Source: Nitrospinaceae bacterium (lineage in GTDB: Bacteria > Nitrospinota > Nitrospinia > Nitrospinales > Nitrospinaceae). From it: a stretch of 64,000 bases of DNA. Of the stretch, positions 31,441 to 40,271 are shown piece by piece; position 1 is the first letter of the stretch; each line of letters starts with the position of its first letter. The stretch spans positions 21,010 through 85,009 of the forward strand of contig JAJDBF010000012.1 of the NCBI GenBank assembly GCA_029261535.1, given 5' to 3'. The notes beneath the pieces were generated by a model. That model saw only the letters and a program-made list of their open reading frames with translations, was not told the origin of the DNA and ran no database searches. Position numbers and translations under genes: made by a program.

Positions 31441-32918
31441 TGGGCGCAATACGCGGGTTTATGGAGTTTGAGCGGGAAGTGCCTAAAGGGCGTTCCATTG
31501 AAGACCGGCTGAACGATCAAAAGGAAGTATATCAGCCTTTCCCTGAAGAAAAATATCGGGAGCAGGGTGGGCGTTGCATGGATTGCGGCGTGCCGTTTTG
31601 CCAGAGTGACACGGGATGCCCGCTCGGCAATGCGATCCCGGACTGGAACGATATGGTGTATCGCAACCGCTGGGAAGAAGCGGTTGCACTGCTTCTCAAG
31701 ACAAATAATTTTCCCGAGTTCACCGGGCGCGTCTGCCCGGCACCCTGCGAAGGTGCCTGTGTGCTCGGCATCACCTCGCCTGCGGTGACCATCCGCAATA
31801 TTGAAGAGATCATCGCCGAGAAGGGTTTTGAAAACGGCTGGATGGGGCCGAATCCACCGAAACGCCGAACCGGTAAACGTGTCGCCATTGTCGGCAGTGG
31901 TCCGGCAGGCCTTGCGGCGGCGGACCAACTCAATCACGCGGGGCATGAGGTTACTGTATTTGAAAAGTCAGATCGCATCGGCGGTCTGCTCATATATGGC
32001 ATTCCCCATTTCAAGCTGGAAAAATCGATTGTGCATCGGCGCATTAAAGTGATGGAAGAAGAAGGTGTCGTCTTCAAACCCAACTCGCACATCGGTGTCG
32101 ATATTCCCGCTAAAAAACTGGTGGAGGATTTCGATTCTGTCATTCTGTGTTGCGGTTCGGAACGTCCGCGTGATTTGCCAGTGGACGGGCGCGAGCTTGA
32201 TGGCGTTCACTTTGCCATGGAGTTTTTGCCTCAGCAAAATAAACGCAATGAAGGCGACACGGTGCCGGACGATATTGCGATCACAGTAGAAGATAAAAAC
32301 GTTCTCATCATTGGCGGCGGGGATACCGGTTCTGATTGCCTCGGTACCTCCATGCGGCAGGGTGCCAAAAGTGTTCATCAATTTGAATTACTCGGTGAGC
32401 CTCCTGCAGAACGCTCCCCGGATAATCCGTGGCCGCAGTGGCCTAACGTCAAGCGCGTCAGCTCTTCGCACCAGGAGGCGGGCGGCAAGATCACGCAATA
32501 TAATGTGATGACCAAAAAATTCGTGGGCGACGATCAAGGACGTGTCAAACAAGTCGTGGCGTGCAAATGCCGGTTCGGTGACCTCGACCCCAAGACCGGG
32601 CGGCGTGGCCTGGAAGAAGTGCCGGGCTCCGAATTTACTATGGATGTCGAGAACGTATTTCTTGCGATGGGTTTTCTCGGACCGGTGCATAAAGGGCTGG
32701 TAGAAGAACTCGGGCTTGAATGCGATGCACGTTCCAACATAAAGGCGGATCAAAAAAAGGCGACCAATGTTCCCGGTGTATTTGTGGCAGGGGACATGAC
32801 GCGCGGTCAATCACTGATCGTGTGGGCCATCGCCGAAGGCCGCGAATCAGCCCGCGCTGTCGACGAACACCTCATGGGCTACACCTTCCTGCCTCACAGT
32901 GAAAAACTGCACGTTTAG
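31440..32918 (+). CDS. gltD: Glutamate synthase, small subunit (GOGAT beta)
   Basis: A protein of 492 residues that starts on the last base of the gltB stop (TGATG). The N-terminal Fe-S domain shows Cys-Met-Asp-Cys-Gly-Val-Pro-Phe-Cys, Gly-Cys-Pro-Leu-Gly-Asn, and Cys-Pro-Ala-Pro-Cys-Glu-Gly-Ala-Cys. The first dinucleotide fold is Val-Gly-Ser-Gly-Pro-Ala-Gly-Leu-Ala (near 150, FAD) and the second is Ile-Ile-Gly-Gly-Gly-Asp-Thr-Gly-Ser-Asp (near 290, NADPH). It passes electrons from NADPH to the GltB flavin. Gene order and overlap show co-translation under the sigma-54 promoter, which suggests nitrogen control. Confidence 0.95.
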   Translation: MGAIRGFMEFEREVPKGRSIEDRLNDQKEVYQPFPEEKYREQGGRCMDCGVPFCQSDTGCPLGNAIPDWNDMVYRNRWEEAVALLLKTNNFPEFTGRVCPAPCEGACVLGITSPAVTIRNIEEIIAEKGFENGWMGPNPPKRRTGKRVAIVGSGPAGLAAADQLNHAGHEVTVFEKSDRIGGLLIYGIPHFKLEKSIVHRRIKVMEEEGVVFKPNSHIGVDIPAKKLVEDFDSVILCCGSERPRDLPVDGRELDGVHFAMEFLPQQNKRNEGDTVPDDIAITVEDKNVLIIGGGDTGSDCLGTSMRQGAKSVHQFELLGEPPAERSPDNPWPQWPNVKRVSSSHQEAGGKITQYNVMTKKFVGDDQGRVKQVVACKCRFGDLDPKTGRRGLEEVPGSEFTMDVENVFLAMGFLGPVHKGLVEELGLECDARSNIKADQKKATNVPGVFVAGDMTRGQSLIVWAIAEGRESARAVDEHLMGYTFLPHSEKLHV

Positions 32919-32976
32919 ATATCGGCACTTTCCCTTTAATTTGAAGTCATTAGACAGGAACCTCATGCCGCCCTTT

Positions 32977-33017
32977 CCTTCGACAGGCTCAGGACAGGCT
33001 CTAAGCTCAGGGTGACA
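32977..33017. repeat. Intergenic REP-like element
   Basis: The stretch starting CCTTCGACAGGCTCAGGACA and ending GCTCAGGGTGACA carries an internal near-duplication (GACAGGCTC twice) and the short inverted pair CCT...AGG. I recall similar 'CTTCGACAAGCTCAGG..' elements repeated between genes in many unrelated bacteria. Only one copy is in this window. Confidence 0.4.
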
Positions 33018-33061
33018 GCGGAAAGTCTAAGCGCAATACCACGGAAAACTTTTCCTACATT

Positions 33062-33628
33062 CTAGTGAAAAGTGATTGCAGGAAAGGCTTTCCAAAATCG
33101 TCTGGGGCGATTCTCCCCTTCCTCATCTTTTGAGTTGATCACTCTATCGGCCTTGCCAAATATTTTATCTCGTTTCACCAGTCCAAAGTGCCGACTGTCC
33201 TGGCTTTTCTCCCGGTTGTCTCCCAACACAAAATAATATTTATCAGGAATAATCAGAGGGCCAAAGTCATTTCCGAGGCTGGGCGTAATTCCTTTTGAAG
33301 GCGAGGCATCGTGAAACGCATACGGTTCTTTTATGGGGAGACCGTTGATGTAAACGATCTGCTTTTTGATTCCCAGAGATTCGCCGGGCAACCCAATCAG
33401 GCGTTTGACAAAAACCTGGGATTCATCTTTTGGATAGTTAAAAAGAACAAGGTCACCGCGCTGTGGCTCCTCGAACAGGTAGAGCCATTTGTTTGCGGCG
33501 ATCACGTCTCCGACCAGTAGAGCGGGTTGCATGGAACCGGCGGGAATTTTATAAAACTGGTAGCCGTAGCTTCGAATTAAAAACAGGGTGGTAGCAACCC
33601 AAAAGAGTGTGATAACAAATTTTTTCAT
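33062..33628 (-). CDS. lepB: Signal peptidase I
   Basis: From ATG 33628 the protein has 188 residues (an upstream in-frame ATG at 33694 would add 22 hydrophilic residues). One membrane segment at 4-20 is followed by Pro-Ala-Gly-Ser32-Met-Gln-Pro (catalytic Ser) and Val-Phe-Val-Lys75-Arg-Leu-Ile-Gly-Leu-Pro-Gly-Glu (catalytic Lys). Gly-Asp-Asn-Arg-Glu-Lys-Ser-Gln-Asp-Ser-Arg-His-Phe-Gly is the box E signature. It removes signal peptides at the periplasmic face of the inner membrane. The single N-terminal anchor makes it the short type. No partner gene adjoins it. Confidence 0.9.
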   Translation of the reverse strand: MKKFVITLFWVATTLFLIRSYGYQFYKIPAGSMQPALLVGDVIAANKWLYLFEEPQRGDLVLFNYPKDESQVFVKRLIGLPGESLGIKKQIVYINGLPIKEPYAFHDASPSKGITPSLGNDFGPLIIPDKYYFVLGDNREKSQDSRHFGLVKRDKIFGKADRVINSKDEEGENRPRRFWKAFPAITFH

Positions 33629-33781
33629 AGTTTCCGGGCGGGAGGGAAAATCCTTGTTAAATGCGATATTACCCGGAGGACGCAGAAAATCCAATTAAAT
33701 TTTACAGGAGGCCTTTCTGTTCTGAATAAACGGGGAAATTATGTTGCCAGGAGGGGAAGTTGTTGAGGCCTTTTGGATGGA

Positions 33782-34867
33782 TTACAACCCAACCAGTTTC
33801 TGGAAGAATCCCTTGACAGTTTCTTTGACGGGTTTCCCATCGATTTCGGCCAACTCGTGAAAAAGCTCTTTCTGACGCTTGTTGAGTTTCTTCGGCGTTT
33901 CCACAATAAATTGTATGATCTGATTGCCGCGTCCATTACCTCGCAGGTTATTGACACCGGCACCCCGTATGGTGTGCGACTGCCCGGTCTGGGTTCCGGC
34001 GGGGATGGTGATGACTTTGGTTTCGCCACCGAGTTGCGGGACTTCTATTTCCGTGCCGAGTGCGGCTTGCGAAAAGGTAATGAGGAGCCGACTGTATATA
34101 TCATTGTCTTCCCGGTGGAAAAATTCGTGTTGCTGGACATGTACGATGACGTAGAGGTCGCCGGGCGGGAGCCCTCCCTGTGCGCCGCCTTCACCGCGTA
34201 TTCTAAGGCGTGAACCGTCATCGACACCACCGGGAATGTTGACTTGGATTTTTTTGTTCTCGAGTTGCAGACCTTCGCCCCGGCAATCCGGGCAGGGGTA
34301 ACGTAAAATCTGTCCCTGGCCTTCACACTGAGGGCAGGGAGTGGCCAGGTTGAAGAATCCCTGGGCGCGCACGACTTGTCCTGAGCCGCCACACATGGAA
34401 CAACGTTCCGGCGTGGTACCGGGTTTGGAGCAGGAGCCTTTGCAGGTTTTGCAGGTGATGGGTTTTCTGACTTCGACTTCTTTTTCAATGCCGAACGCGG
34501 CTTCTTCAAAGGTGATCTGGACATCAGCCCGCAGGTCCGCGCCGGTTCTCGCGCGTCCCCCGCCGCCGCCAAAAAAATCTCCAAAGATATCGCCGAAGGA
34601 TGAAAAGATGTCGTCCATCCCGCTGAAGGAAGGCCCGCGTCCTTTGAGGCCTTCGTGTCCGAACTGATCATACGTCTGACGTTTTTGCGAATCCTGCAAC
34701 ACTTCGTAAGCTTCAGCGGCTTCCTTGAAATTGTCTTCCGCCTGTTTGTCGCCAGGGTTTTTATCGGGATGAAATTGCATGGCCAATTTGCGATAGGCTT
34801 TTTTCAACTCATCGTCAGTTGCTGTGCGGGAAACGCCTAGGACTTCGTAATAATCACGCTGGGACAT
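33782..34867 (-). CDS. dnaJ: Chaperone DnaJ (Hsp40)
   Basis: A protein of 361 residues. The J domain (1-70) has the His-Pro-Asp motif. A Gly/Phe-rich linker follows near 75-110. The zinc domain (about 130-215) shows four CxxC pairs; the first is Cys-Lys-Thr-Cys-Lys-Gly-Ser-Cys, where the usual last Gly is Cys. C-terminal substrate-binding domains complete it. DnaJ delivers unfolded clients to DnaK and stimulates its ATPase. It is the last gene of dnaK-grpE-dnaJ and begins seven bases after the grpE stop. Confidence 0.95.
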   Translation of the reverse strand: MSQRDYYEVLGVSRTATDDELKKAYRKLAMQFHPDKNPGDKQAEDNFKEAAEAYEVLQDSQKRQTYDQFGHEGLKGRGPSFSGMDDIFSSFGDIFGDFFGGGGGRARTGADLRADVQITFEEAAFGIEKEVEVRKPITCKTCKGSCSKPGTTPERCSMCGGSGQVVRAQGFFNLATPCPQCEGQGQILRYPCPDCRGEGLQLENKKIQVNIPGGVDDGSRLRIRGEGGAQGGLPPGDLYVIVHVQQHEFFHREDNDIYSRLLITFSQAALGTEIEVPQLGGETKVITIPAGTQTGQSHTIRGAGVNNLRGNGRGNQIIQFIVETPKKLNKRQKELFHELAEIDGKPVKETVKGFFQKLVGL

Positions 34868-34874
34868 GAACGCC

Positions 34875-35489
34875 TCAATTGGTGGATTTGAGTTTTGCCA
34901 CTTTCACTTTCGCTGGCTTGATGAGTTTGTCTTTGTAGAAATAACCGGGTTCCAGAGTAGCGAGAACTTTACCATCCAGCGCGGGATCGTCGACTTCTTC
35001 CGTCATGTAAGCTTCGTGTCGGGTGGGGTCAAACGTCTCGTTTGCCGGAATCAGCGTGGTGACACCCTCCGATTCAAATTCGCTTTTCATTTGTTTGAAA
35101 ATCATATCAACCCCTTGCTTGAAACTTTCAAGGTCGCCGGTGGAATGAGCCGCTTCGATAGCCCGACCGAAGTTGTCGAGGATCGGTATCAGTTTTTTAA
35201 AGAACAAGGCGCGCGCCTGATCGAGACGGGTGTCGTTCTCCCGTTGCAGGCGTTGTCGGAACTCATCGGTCTCGGCTGTTTTCTGTTTGTAGGCCTGAAT
35301 GTATTCCTTGAGTTGACGGTCCTTTTCATCCGCTTCTTTTTTTAACTGCTCAACGTATGAGGGGAGCCGTTCTTCAGGTGCAGAGAGGTTTTCAATCGAT
35401 TCATCCTCCTCGTGCGCCCAGTGGCGACGGTCGTTCACGGTAAATGATGACTCTTCTTCGTTTGGGGATTGCGGGTCTTTTTCAGTCAT
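34875..35489 (-). CDS. grpE: Nucleotide exchange factor GrpE
   Basis: From ATG 35489 the protein has 204 residues; an in-frame start nine codons earlier lies within the structured leader. A Glu/Ser-rich N terminus and a long coiled-coil helix at about 50-110 come first. The head domain has [16 protein letters not shown] and a beta end with Leu-Glu-Pro-Gly-Tyr. It releases ADP from DnaK and acts as a dimer thermosensor. It lies between dnaK and dnaJ, an order different from the common grpE-dnaK-dnaJ. Confidence 0.95.
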   Translation of the reverse strand: MTEKDPQSPNEEESSFTVNDRRHWAHEEDESIENLSAPEERLPSYVEQLKKEADEKDRQLKEYIQAYKQKTAETDEFRQRLQRENDTRLDQARALFFKKLIPILDNFGRAIEAAHSTGDLESFKQGVDMIFKQMKSEFESEGVTTLIPANETFDPTRHEAYMTEEVDDPALDGKVLATLEPGYFYKDKLIKPAKVKVAKLKSTN

Positions 35490-35512
35490 AGTCCAGACAT
35501 GGAAAAACCCGG

Positions 35513-35614
35513 GCACCGGGGAAGAGGGAGGGCCTCCCCGGTGCTTCGGGATGTTGGCGCACAGTTGGGGAAGATGAAAATTTCATCGGCCCGGAACCGA
35601 CCCTGCGGGGTCGG
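35513..35614. other. Two perfect hairpins between dnaK and grpE
   Basis: GCACCGGGG/CCCCGGTGC (35513-35544, 9 bp) and CCGACCC/GGGTCGG (35597-35614, 7 bp, 4-base loop). Neither is followed by a T-run on the minus strand, so partial termination, RNA processing or mRNA protection of the dnaK 3' end is more likely than full termination. Confidence 0.6.
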
Positions 35615-35639
35615 GTTTAAATCTTAAGGTAAAACAAAT

Positions 35640-37568
35640 TTACTTCTTGTTGCTGATGTCTTCGAATTCTGCATCGACAACATCTTCTTGCTCGTCCTTG
35701 GCACCATCGGCACCACCTTCGGTGTTACCGCCGTCATCAGTTGGAGGCGTTTCACCTTCCGGAGTTTCCGCTTGCTGGCTGTACATCTTTTGCGCCAGTT
35801 CGTGGGACACCTGGGTGAGTGCTTCGATCTGAACCTTGATGGCATCGGCATCTTCACTCTGGACATGCTTGCGCGCTTCTTCGAGGGCTTCTTCTGCTTT
35901 TTTGAACTCCTCTTCGCTGATTTTATCCTTGTTTTCCTTCACCGATTTTTCGGTGTTGTAGATCAGGGAATCGAGCTGGTTACGGGCATCGATAGCTTCG
36001 CGGCGATTCTTATCATCTTCCGCGTTGGTCTCGGCATCCTTCACCATTTGTTCAATATCAGAGTCGCTCAAACCGGTGTTGTCGGTGATCGTGATTTTCT
36101 GTTCCTTGCCAGTTCCCTTGTCTTTTGCAGAAACGTGCAGGATGCCATTGGCATCGATGTCGAAAGTCACTTCAACCTGCGGCACACCACGCGGTGCCGG
36201 CGGAATACCATCGAGATGGAATTTACCAATGGAGCGATTGTCCTTGGCCATTTCACGCTCGCCCTGCAGAACATTGATTTCCACACTGGGCTGGTTGTCT
36301 GCTGCGGTGGAAAAAGTTTCGCTCTTGCGGGTCGGGATGGTGGTGTTGCGTTCGATCAACTTGGTGGTGTCACCGCCCAGGGTTTCGATACCGAGAGACA
36401 GAGGGGTGACATCGAGCAAGAGGATGTCTTTAACATCACCTGCCAGAACACCTGCCTGCACTGCGGCACCCAGGGCAACCACTTCATCCGGATGAACACC
36501 ACGATGCGGCTCCTTGCCGAACAGGTCTTTTACCAATTCCTGTGTTTTGGGAACGCGGGTGGAACCACCGACGAGGATGGCTTCATTGATGCTATGGGCA
36601 TCGAGGCCCGCATCTTTAATGGCCATCTCGCAAGGTTTTTTACTTTTCTGAATGAGGTCTTCAATCATACTTTCAAATTTTGAACGACTGAGTTTGATCT
36701 GCATGTGCTTGGGACCGGTTGCATCGGCCGTGATGAAGGGAAGGTTGATTTCCGTCTCTGTAGTTGAAGAGAGTTCGATCTTGGCTTTCTCTGCCGCTTC
36801 CTTGAGACGTTGCAGGACCATTTTGTCTTTGCTCAGGTCGATGCCGCTGTCTTTTTTGAACTCGGTGATGAGCCAGTCGATGACCCGGTCATCGAGGTCG
36901 TCTCCGCCAAGATGCGTATCACCATTGGTGGCTTTAACCTCGACCACGTTATCGCCGACTTCCAGGATAGAGATATCAAAGGTGCCGCCGCCGAAATCGT
37001 ACACGGCGATGGTGTGGTCTTTTTTCTTGTCCAGCCCATAAGCCAATGCCGAAGCTGTCGGCTCGTTGATGATGCGCTTGACATCGAGACCGGCAATTTT
37101 TCCGGCATCCTTGGTGGCCTGCCGTTGTGCGTCATTGAAATACGCAGGGACGGTGATGACCGCTTCGGTCACCGTTTCACCGAGGTACGCTTCGGCGGAT
37201 TTTTTCAGTTTTTGTAATATCATCGCTGAAATTTCAGGCGGACTGTATTGTTTGCCCTGTATTTCGACTGTGGGATCGTTCTTGGAACCTTTTACGAGCT
37301 TATAAGGGACCCGCCCGGTTTCGCCTTGGATTTCATCCCAGGAGCGGCCCATGAAACGCTTAATAGAAAAGATGGTGTTCTCCGGATTGGCAATGGCTTG
37401 ACGCTTGGCGACTTGTCCGACAAGGATTTCACCGTCTTTGGTAAATCCGACCACGGAGGGGGTGGTGTTACTGCCTTCTTCATTGACGATGACCTTGGGT
37501 TCACTGCCCTCCATGACAGCTACCACCGAATTGGTGGTGCCCAGATCAATTCCGATTATCTTTCCCAT
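35640..37568 (-). CDS. dnaK: Chaperone DnaK (Hsp70)
   Basis: A protein of 642 residues beginning [10 protein letters not shown], the Hsp70 phosphate-binding loop. [11 protein letters not shown] and Val-Gly-Gly-Ser-Thr-Arg-Val-Pro are the other two family signatures. The substrate-binding beta domain (about 385-500) and helical lid follow, with an acidic C-terminal tail ending in Glu-Asp-Ile-Ser-Asn-Lys-Lys. It binds unfolded proteins in an ATP-driven cycle with DnaJ and GrpE. No intact CIRCE element was found upstream; a sigma-70-like promoter is listed separately. Confidence 0.97.
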   Translation of the reverse strand: MGKIIGIDLGTTNSVVAVMEGSEPKVIVNEEGSNTTPSVVGFTKDGEILVGQVAKRQAIANPENTIFSIKRFMGRSWDEIQGETGRVPYKLVKGSKNDPTVEIQGKQYSPPEISAMILQKLKKSAEAYLGETVTEAVITVPAYFNDAQRQATKDAGKIAGLDVKRIINEPTASALAYGLDKKKDHTIAVYDFGGGTFDISILEVGDNVVEVKATNGDTHLGGDDLDDRVIDWLITEFKKDSGIDLSKDKMVLQRLKEAAEKAKIELSSTTETEINLPFITADATGPKHMQIKLSRSKFESMIEDLIQKSKKPCEMAIKDAGLDAHSINEAILVGGSTRVPKTQELVKDLFGKEPHRGVHPDEVVALGAAVQAGVLAGDVKDILLLDVTPLSLGIETLGGDTTKLIERNTTIPTRKSETFSTAADNQPSVEINVLQGEREMAKDNRSIGKFHLDGIPPAPRGVPQVEVTFDIDANGILHVSAKDKGTGKEQKITITDNTGLSDSDIEQMVKDAETNAEDDKNRREAIDARNQLDSLIYNTEKSVKENKDKISEEEFKKAEEALEEARKHVQSEDADAIKVQIEALTQVSHELAQKMYSQQAETPEGETPPTDDGGNTEGGADGAKDEQEDVVDAEFEDISNKK

Positions 37569-37681
37569 GTTGAAATTCCTTTCGTGTGTTCTAACAGAAT
37601 CATTTGCATTTATTAATAATTTCGTTGCGAAATATTTGCCTATTTGGGTTGGAGTGCTTAGACTAGAATCAGTTACAGGAA

Positions 37682-37710
37682 TTAATAAGATTCAGGTTCT
37701 TCATAGTCAA
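37682..37710 (-). promoter_or_regulatory. Candidate dnaK promoter
   Basis: On the minus strand TTGACT (37705-37710), 17 bases, TATTAA (37682-37687). This would leave a leader of about 105 bases before dnaK. The -35 could also be read as a heat-shock-type CTTGA, but the -10 does not match CCCCAT. Confidence 0.45.
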
Positions 37711-37827
37711 GGTGGCGGTAGCGGAGAATGGGTATTTGCTTAAAAAAAGACTCAGGGTAGATATTCTTTAACCTATTGAAAAACATGGATTAACTGTGTG
37801 TTTAAGGGTTGTTTTCAGGAGGGTCTC

Positions 37828-38211
37828 ATGACAGACAGCAATTCGGAACTGAGGGAGTTCAGCCGGGTTCCTTTCAAAATGGTGGCAGATTTGAAAGTGG
37901 GTGACCTGGATTGTCCGGTGGCGAATATCCGGGATCTCAGTATGAAGGGAATTTTTCTGGAGTGTGATGTCTCTTTGGAAAAAGGAGCGGTTTGCCAGGT
38001 CAATTTAAAGCTGGAAGGGGTGGAACCTCCCGTTGAAATTATGGTGCAAGGGGAAATCCAGCGGATTGAAAAGAGTGGCTATGGAATTAGCTTCAGCCAG
38101 ATTCAGTTGGAAAGCTATGAGCACCTCAATCATATCGTGCAATTGAATGCCAAGAACCCGCACCAGTCGGAAGATGAAATCAAAAGCCACTTGGGTTTGA
38201 ATCCTCGCTAG
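37828..38211 (+). CDS. PilZ-domain protein (cyclic-di-GMP receptor)
   Basis: A protein of 127 residues from ATG 37828, preceded by CAGGAGGGTCTC. It shows the PilZ signatures Arg-Glu-Phe-Ser-Arg (R-x3-R) near 9-13 and Asp-Leu-Ser-Met-Lys-Gly (D-x-S-x2-G) near 38-43. A small beta-barrel follows, then a helical, His/Asn-rich end. It would bind cyclic-di-GMP and change conformation to act on a partner. No partner gene adjoins it, as dnaK is divergent. Another PilZ gene sits in the motAB operon at 49051. Confidence 0.85.
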   Translation: MTDSNSELREFSRVPFKMVADLKVGDLDCPVANIRDLSMKGIFLECDVSLEKGAVCQVNLKLEGVEPPVEIMVQGEIQRIEKSGYGISFSQIQLESYEHLNHIVQLNAKNPHQSEDEIKSHLGLNPR

Positions 38212-38521
38212 CAGAATCTCACGGGGCAACGCGCAACCTGATATTTGTATCGTTTGAGTCTTAATGATTTCCGCCAAGGCGTGTGCAAGCACCCTGACGA
38301 TCAACTATATTTTAATTCGTAACCTTCTGCTTCGGAATTTGACAAGAGACCTTTGCATAATCGAAAGCGCAAAGGTGAATTTCTTCACTCCACAGAGTTT
38401 GTCCCTGGCATTGTTGAAAAGAAACGTGCCATCCTTGTTATTCACATTTGAAAGACAAACAATTACGCAAAGGCCTCTAAAGCAAAGGAGAAAGCAGAGT
38501 TCTGATTGATCAGAGTGGTTT
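38212..38521. other. Gene-free stretch of 310 bases
   Basis: Lies between the end of the PilZ gene and the end of the cytochrome gene, which converge. It is AT-rich towards the middle. An open frame at 38264-38509 has no ribosome binding site or recognisable domain and I do not believe it codes. No clear terminator hairpin with a T-run was found. Confidence 0.5.
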
Positions 38522-39004
38522 TTATTTCCTGGGTTTAGCAAATACGAAGTCGTGTTTGCTTTGAGATTCGTGACAGGAAAAACAACTCTTTCCCTTATCT
38601 TTCACGAGACGTTGAGTGTGGCTATTGCCAGCAAATCCTTCAAAGCCCCACCCGCCGGTATTTCCGTAGATATTCTTGTTCTTGTGCATAACACCAACCA
38701 GTTTCCTCTCGCCTTCCTGAATGGTTTTATTCAGTCTCTTGTCCTGCACCAGATCGAATACCAGGACAGAGCCATCCGGGAAGTGGCTGTCTTCAAAGCC
38801 TTTGATGGCTTTTTGGTTGCCGTACACATGATGCAGACCTTGAAAGGGATTTTCCAAAGCATGACCGGGTTCAATAATCATGGACTTGATATGAGCCCAT
38901 CCCAAATAACCTTCCGGGTAATTCACTTTGGAGTCTCCAGCATGGACACAACTGGTAAGCGTTAGAAATACTCCTAATAATCCTGTTGCAACGAACGACT
39001 TCAT
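38522..39004 (-). CDS. Cytochrome P460-family c-type haem protein
   Basis: From ATG 39004 (GGAG seven bases before) the protein has 160 residues. Residues 1-19 are a signal with the lipobox Leu-Thr-Ser-Cys19, so a lipoprotein is possible. The mature domain carries the P460 pattern: His-Phe-Pro-Asp-Gly-Ser-Val-Leu-Val-Phe-Asp, Val-Met-His-Lys, Gly-Gly-Trp-Gly-Phe-Glu-Gly-Phe, then the haem c site Cys141-Phe-Ser-Cys-His145 near the end, and Asp-Phe-Val-Phe-Ala-Lys. P460 proteins of ammonia and methane oxidisers oxidise hydroxylamine and bind NO. The substrate here is unknown. The gene is divergent from a MarR-type regulator with a Cys cluster. Confidence 0.8.
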   Translation of the reverse strand: MKSFVATGLLGVFLTLTSCVHAGDSKVNYPEGYLGWAHIKSMIIEPGHALENPFQGLHHVYGNQKAIKGFEDSHFPDGSVLVFDLVQDKRLNKTIQEGERKLVGVMHKNKNIYGNTGGWGFEGFAGNSHTQRLVKDKGKSCFSCHESQSKHDFVFAKPRK

Positions 39005-39077
39005 TTTTTTCTCCATTTTTGAGGGGCATGGTTTAAAATGTTTTGACTCGAAACTAAAATACCAGTCGGAGAAAAAT

Positions 39078-39106
39078 TTGTCAAAGTAATTTCGATTCGA
39101 TACAAT
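39078..39106 (+). promoter_or_regulatory. Promoter of the MarR-type regulator
   Basis: TTGTCA (39078-39083), 17 bases, TACAAT (39101-39106): five of six matches in each box. Transcription would start about 39112-39113, on or just before the ATG at 39114, which predicts a nearly leaderless mRNA. The divergent cytochrome promoter must lie in the same 109 bases. Confidence 0.65.
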
Positions 39107-39113
39107 TAGCATT

Positions 39114-39683
39114 ATGAATGCTGAGCTTTTTTACGATTACATTGAGCGAATATCCTGTTTTTTCCGATCAGAAATCCGACTAGCGGGCATTGAATATGAT
39201 CTTCACCCGATTCAACTGAATGCGCTCTATTTTTTGAATCGGTGCAATCGTTATTCAGATACACATCAGGGTGTTTCAGAGTATTTTGGGCTGACAAAAG
39301 GGACGGTATCTCAGACTCTCAAGACTTTAGAGAACAAAGGCTTGATAACCAAAGAGCAGGACAAGCAGGACGGCAGGGTTTTTCATCTTAAGGTTACAGA
39401 AGAAGGGGAAAAGCTTATAGAGAGTTTTTTACCGACTCAAACTGGAAAGAGGGCACTGAAAACTCTGGATGATGAAACCCAGACACAGCTAGTTGAAAGT
39501 CTTCGCCAATTGCTACAGTCCATGCAGAAATCGAATGAGATGAAACTATTTGGTATTTGCCGAACTTGTCGGTTTAATCAAAATCGTGGAAAGGCGGGAA
39601 TTTTCTGCGAGCTCACTCAGGAAAGTCTCAGCAGGACAGATATCGGTTTAATATGCAGGGAATACGAATGCCAGGAAGCATAG
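39114..39683 (+). CDS. MarR-family regulator with C-terminal five-cysteine cluster
   Basis: A protein of 189 residues. Residues 1-140 are a MarR winged helix, including Leu-Thr-Lys-Gly-Thr-Val-Ser-Gln-Thr-Leu-Lys-Thr-Leu-Glu (recognition helix near 60-74) and Asp-Lys-Gln-Asp-Gly-Arg (wing). The C-terminal 45 residues add Cys149-X2-Cys152, Cys165, Cys181 and Cys186, enough to hold a zinc ion or an Fe-S cluster. I recall similar tails in some proteobacterial MarR proteins. It is divergent from the cytochrome P460 gene, so it probably controls it, perhaps in response to NO, hydroxylamine or redox state. That link is inferred. Confidence 0.8.
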   Translation: MNAELFYDYIERISCFFRSEIRLAGIEYDLHPIQLNALYFLNRCNRYSDTHQGVSEYFGLTKGTVSQTLKTLENKGLITKEQDKQDGRVFHLKVTEEGEKLIESFLPTQTGKRALKTLDDETQTQLVESLRQLLQSMQKSNEMKLFGICRTCRFNQNRGKAGIFCELTQESLSRTDIGLICREYECQEA

Positions 39684-39779
39684 CGATGGTTTAAGGGTGG
39701 AGACGCTCTTCAACGCTTCAATTATTAGGAGTGAGTGCGTATTTGATGTTGCTGTTTTATGGTTTTTAATTAGATTCGT

Positions 39780-40271
39780 TTAACGCGTATTTTTTTCTTC
39801 AGGCAATTCCAGAAGTTGAAATTCAATCAGGTCACCCTGACATTCAAAGCTCAGGCGGGTTAGTTCTGTTGTTTTCGGAAACTGAAGATCTTCTGCTTTG
39901 AAGGACATGATGGGAAGTTCGAGAGAAGAGGGTTGGGGGACGAGGTTTTTAAAGTTTCCACCTATCTGATTTGCCAGTTCCTTGAGGGTGTCTTCGATAT
40001 TCTCGTCCTGCATGGAGGGGTCACTCTCTCCGAAAAATTTTATGGCGGCTTTGTTGGTCAGGGTTGAGGGAAGGGTGATGACCAGCCAGCCATTCCAGCG
40101 TCCCTTGATGCTGATAGCGCACCGGAGGTTTTCATCTTCTGCAACGGGCTGTGCGAGTTCCTTGCGGGTGAGGGAAAGACCGAGTGCGGTGGTCCAGACC
40201 ATCTCGGCGCAATGGCAGATTTCATTTTCCATGTATTGCATGAGCGCGGTTTTATTCTGTTTCAGAGCCAT
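39780..40271 (-). CDS. CheX-like chemotaxis phosphatase domain protein, second copy
   Basis: From ATG 40271 the protein has 163 residues; a TTG three codons earlier is also possible. It shows the CheX pattern: Asp-Thr-Leu-Lys-Glu-Leu-Ala-Asn-Gln-Ile-Gly-Gly-Asn-Phe, with the Glu and Asn that in CheX/CheC act on phospho-CheY. It is a clear paralogue of the gene upstream (same helix motif and the same N-terminal Trp-Thr-Thr/Trp-Lys-Asn region). The first copy ends 20 bases inside its start, so translation is coupled. CheX dephosphorylates CheY-P and normally works as a dimer, so the two copies may form a heterodimer. Confidence 0.75.
   Translation of the reverse strand: MALKQNKTALMQYMENEICHCAEMVWTTALGLSLTRKELAQPVAEDENLRCAISIKGRWNGWLVITLPSTLTNKAAIKFFGESDPSMQDENIEDTLKELANQIGGNFKNLVPQPSSLELPIMSFKAEDLQFPKTTELTRLSFECQGDLIEFQLLELPEEKNTR

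Noticed and set aside
37640..37680. Half of a CIRCE heat-shock element upstream of dnaK (GAGTGCTTA)
   Set aside because: Only one arm is present. No TTAGCACTC partner lies at the required spacing, so HrcA control cannot be supported.
38264..38509. Plus-strand open frame of 81 codons after the PilZ gene
   Set aside because: Starts without a ribosome binding site, basic low-complexity product, no neighbours to support it.
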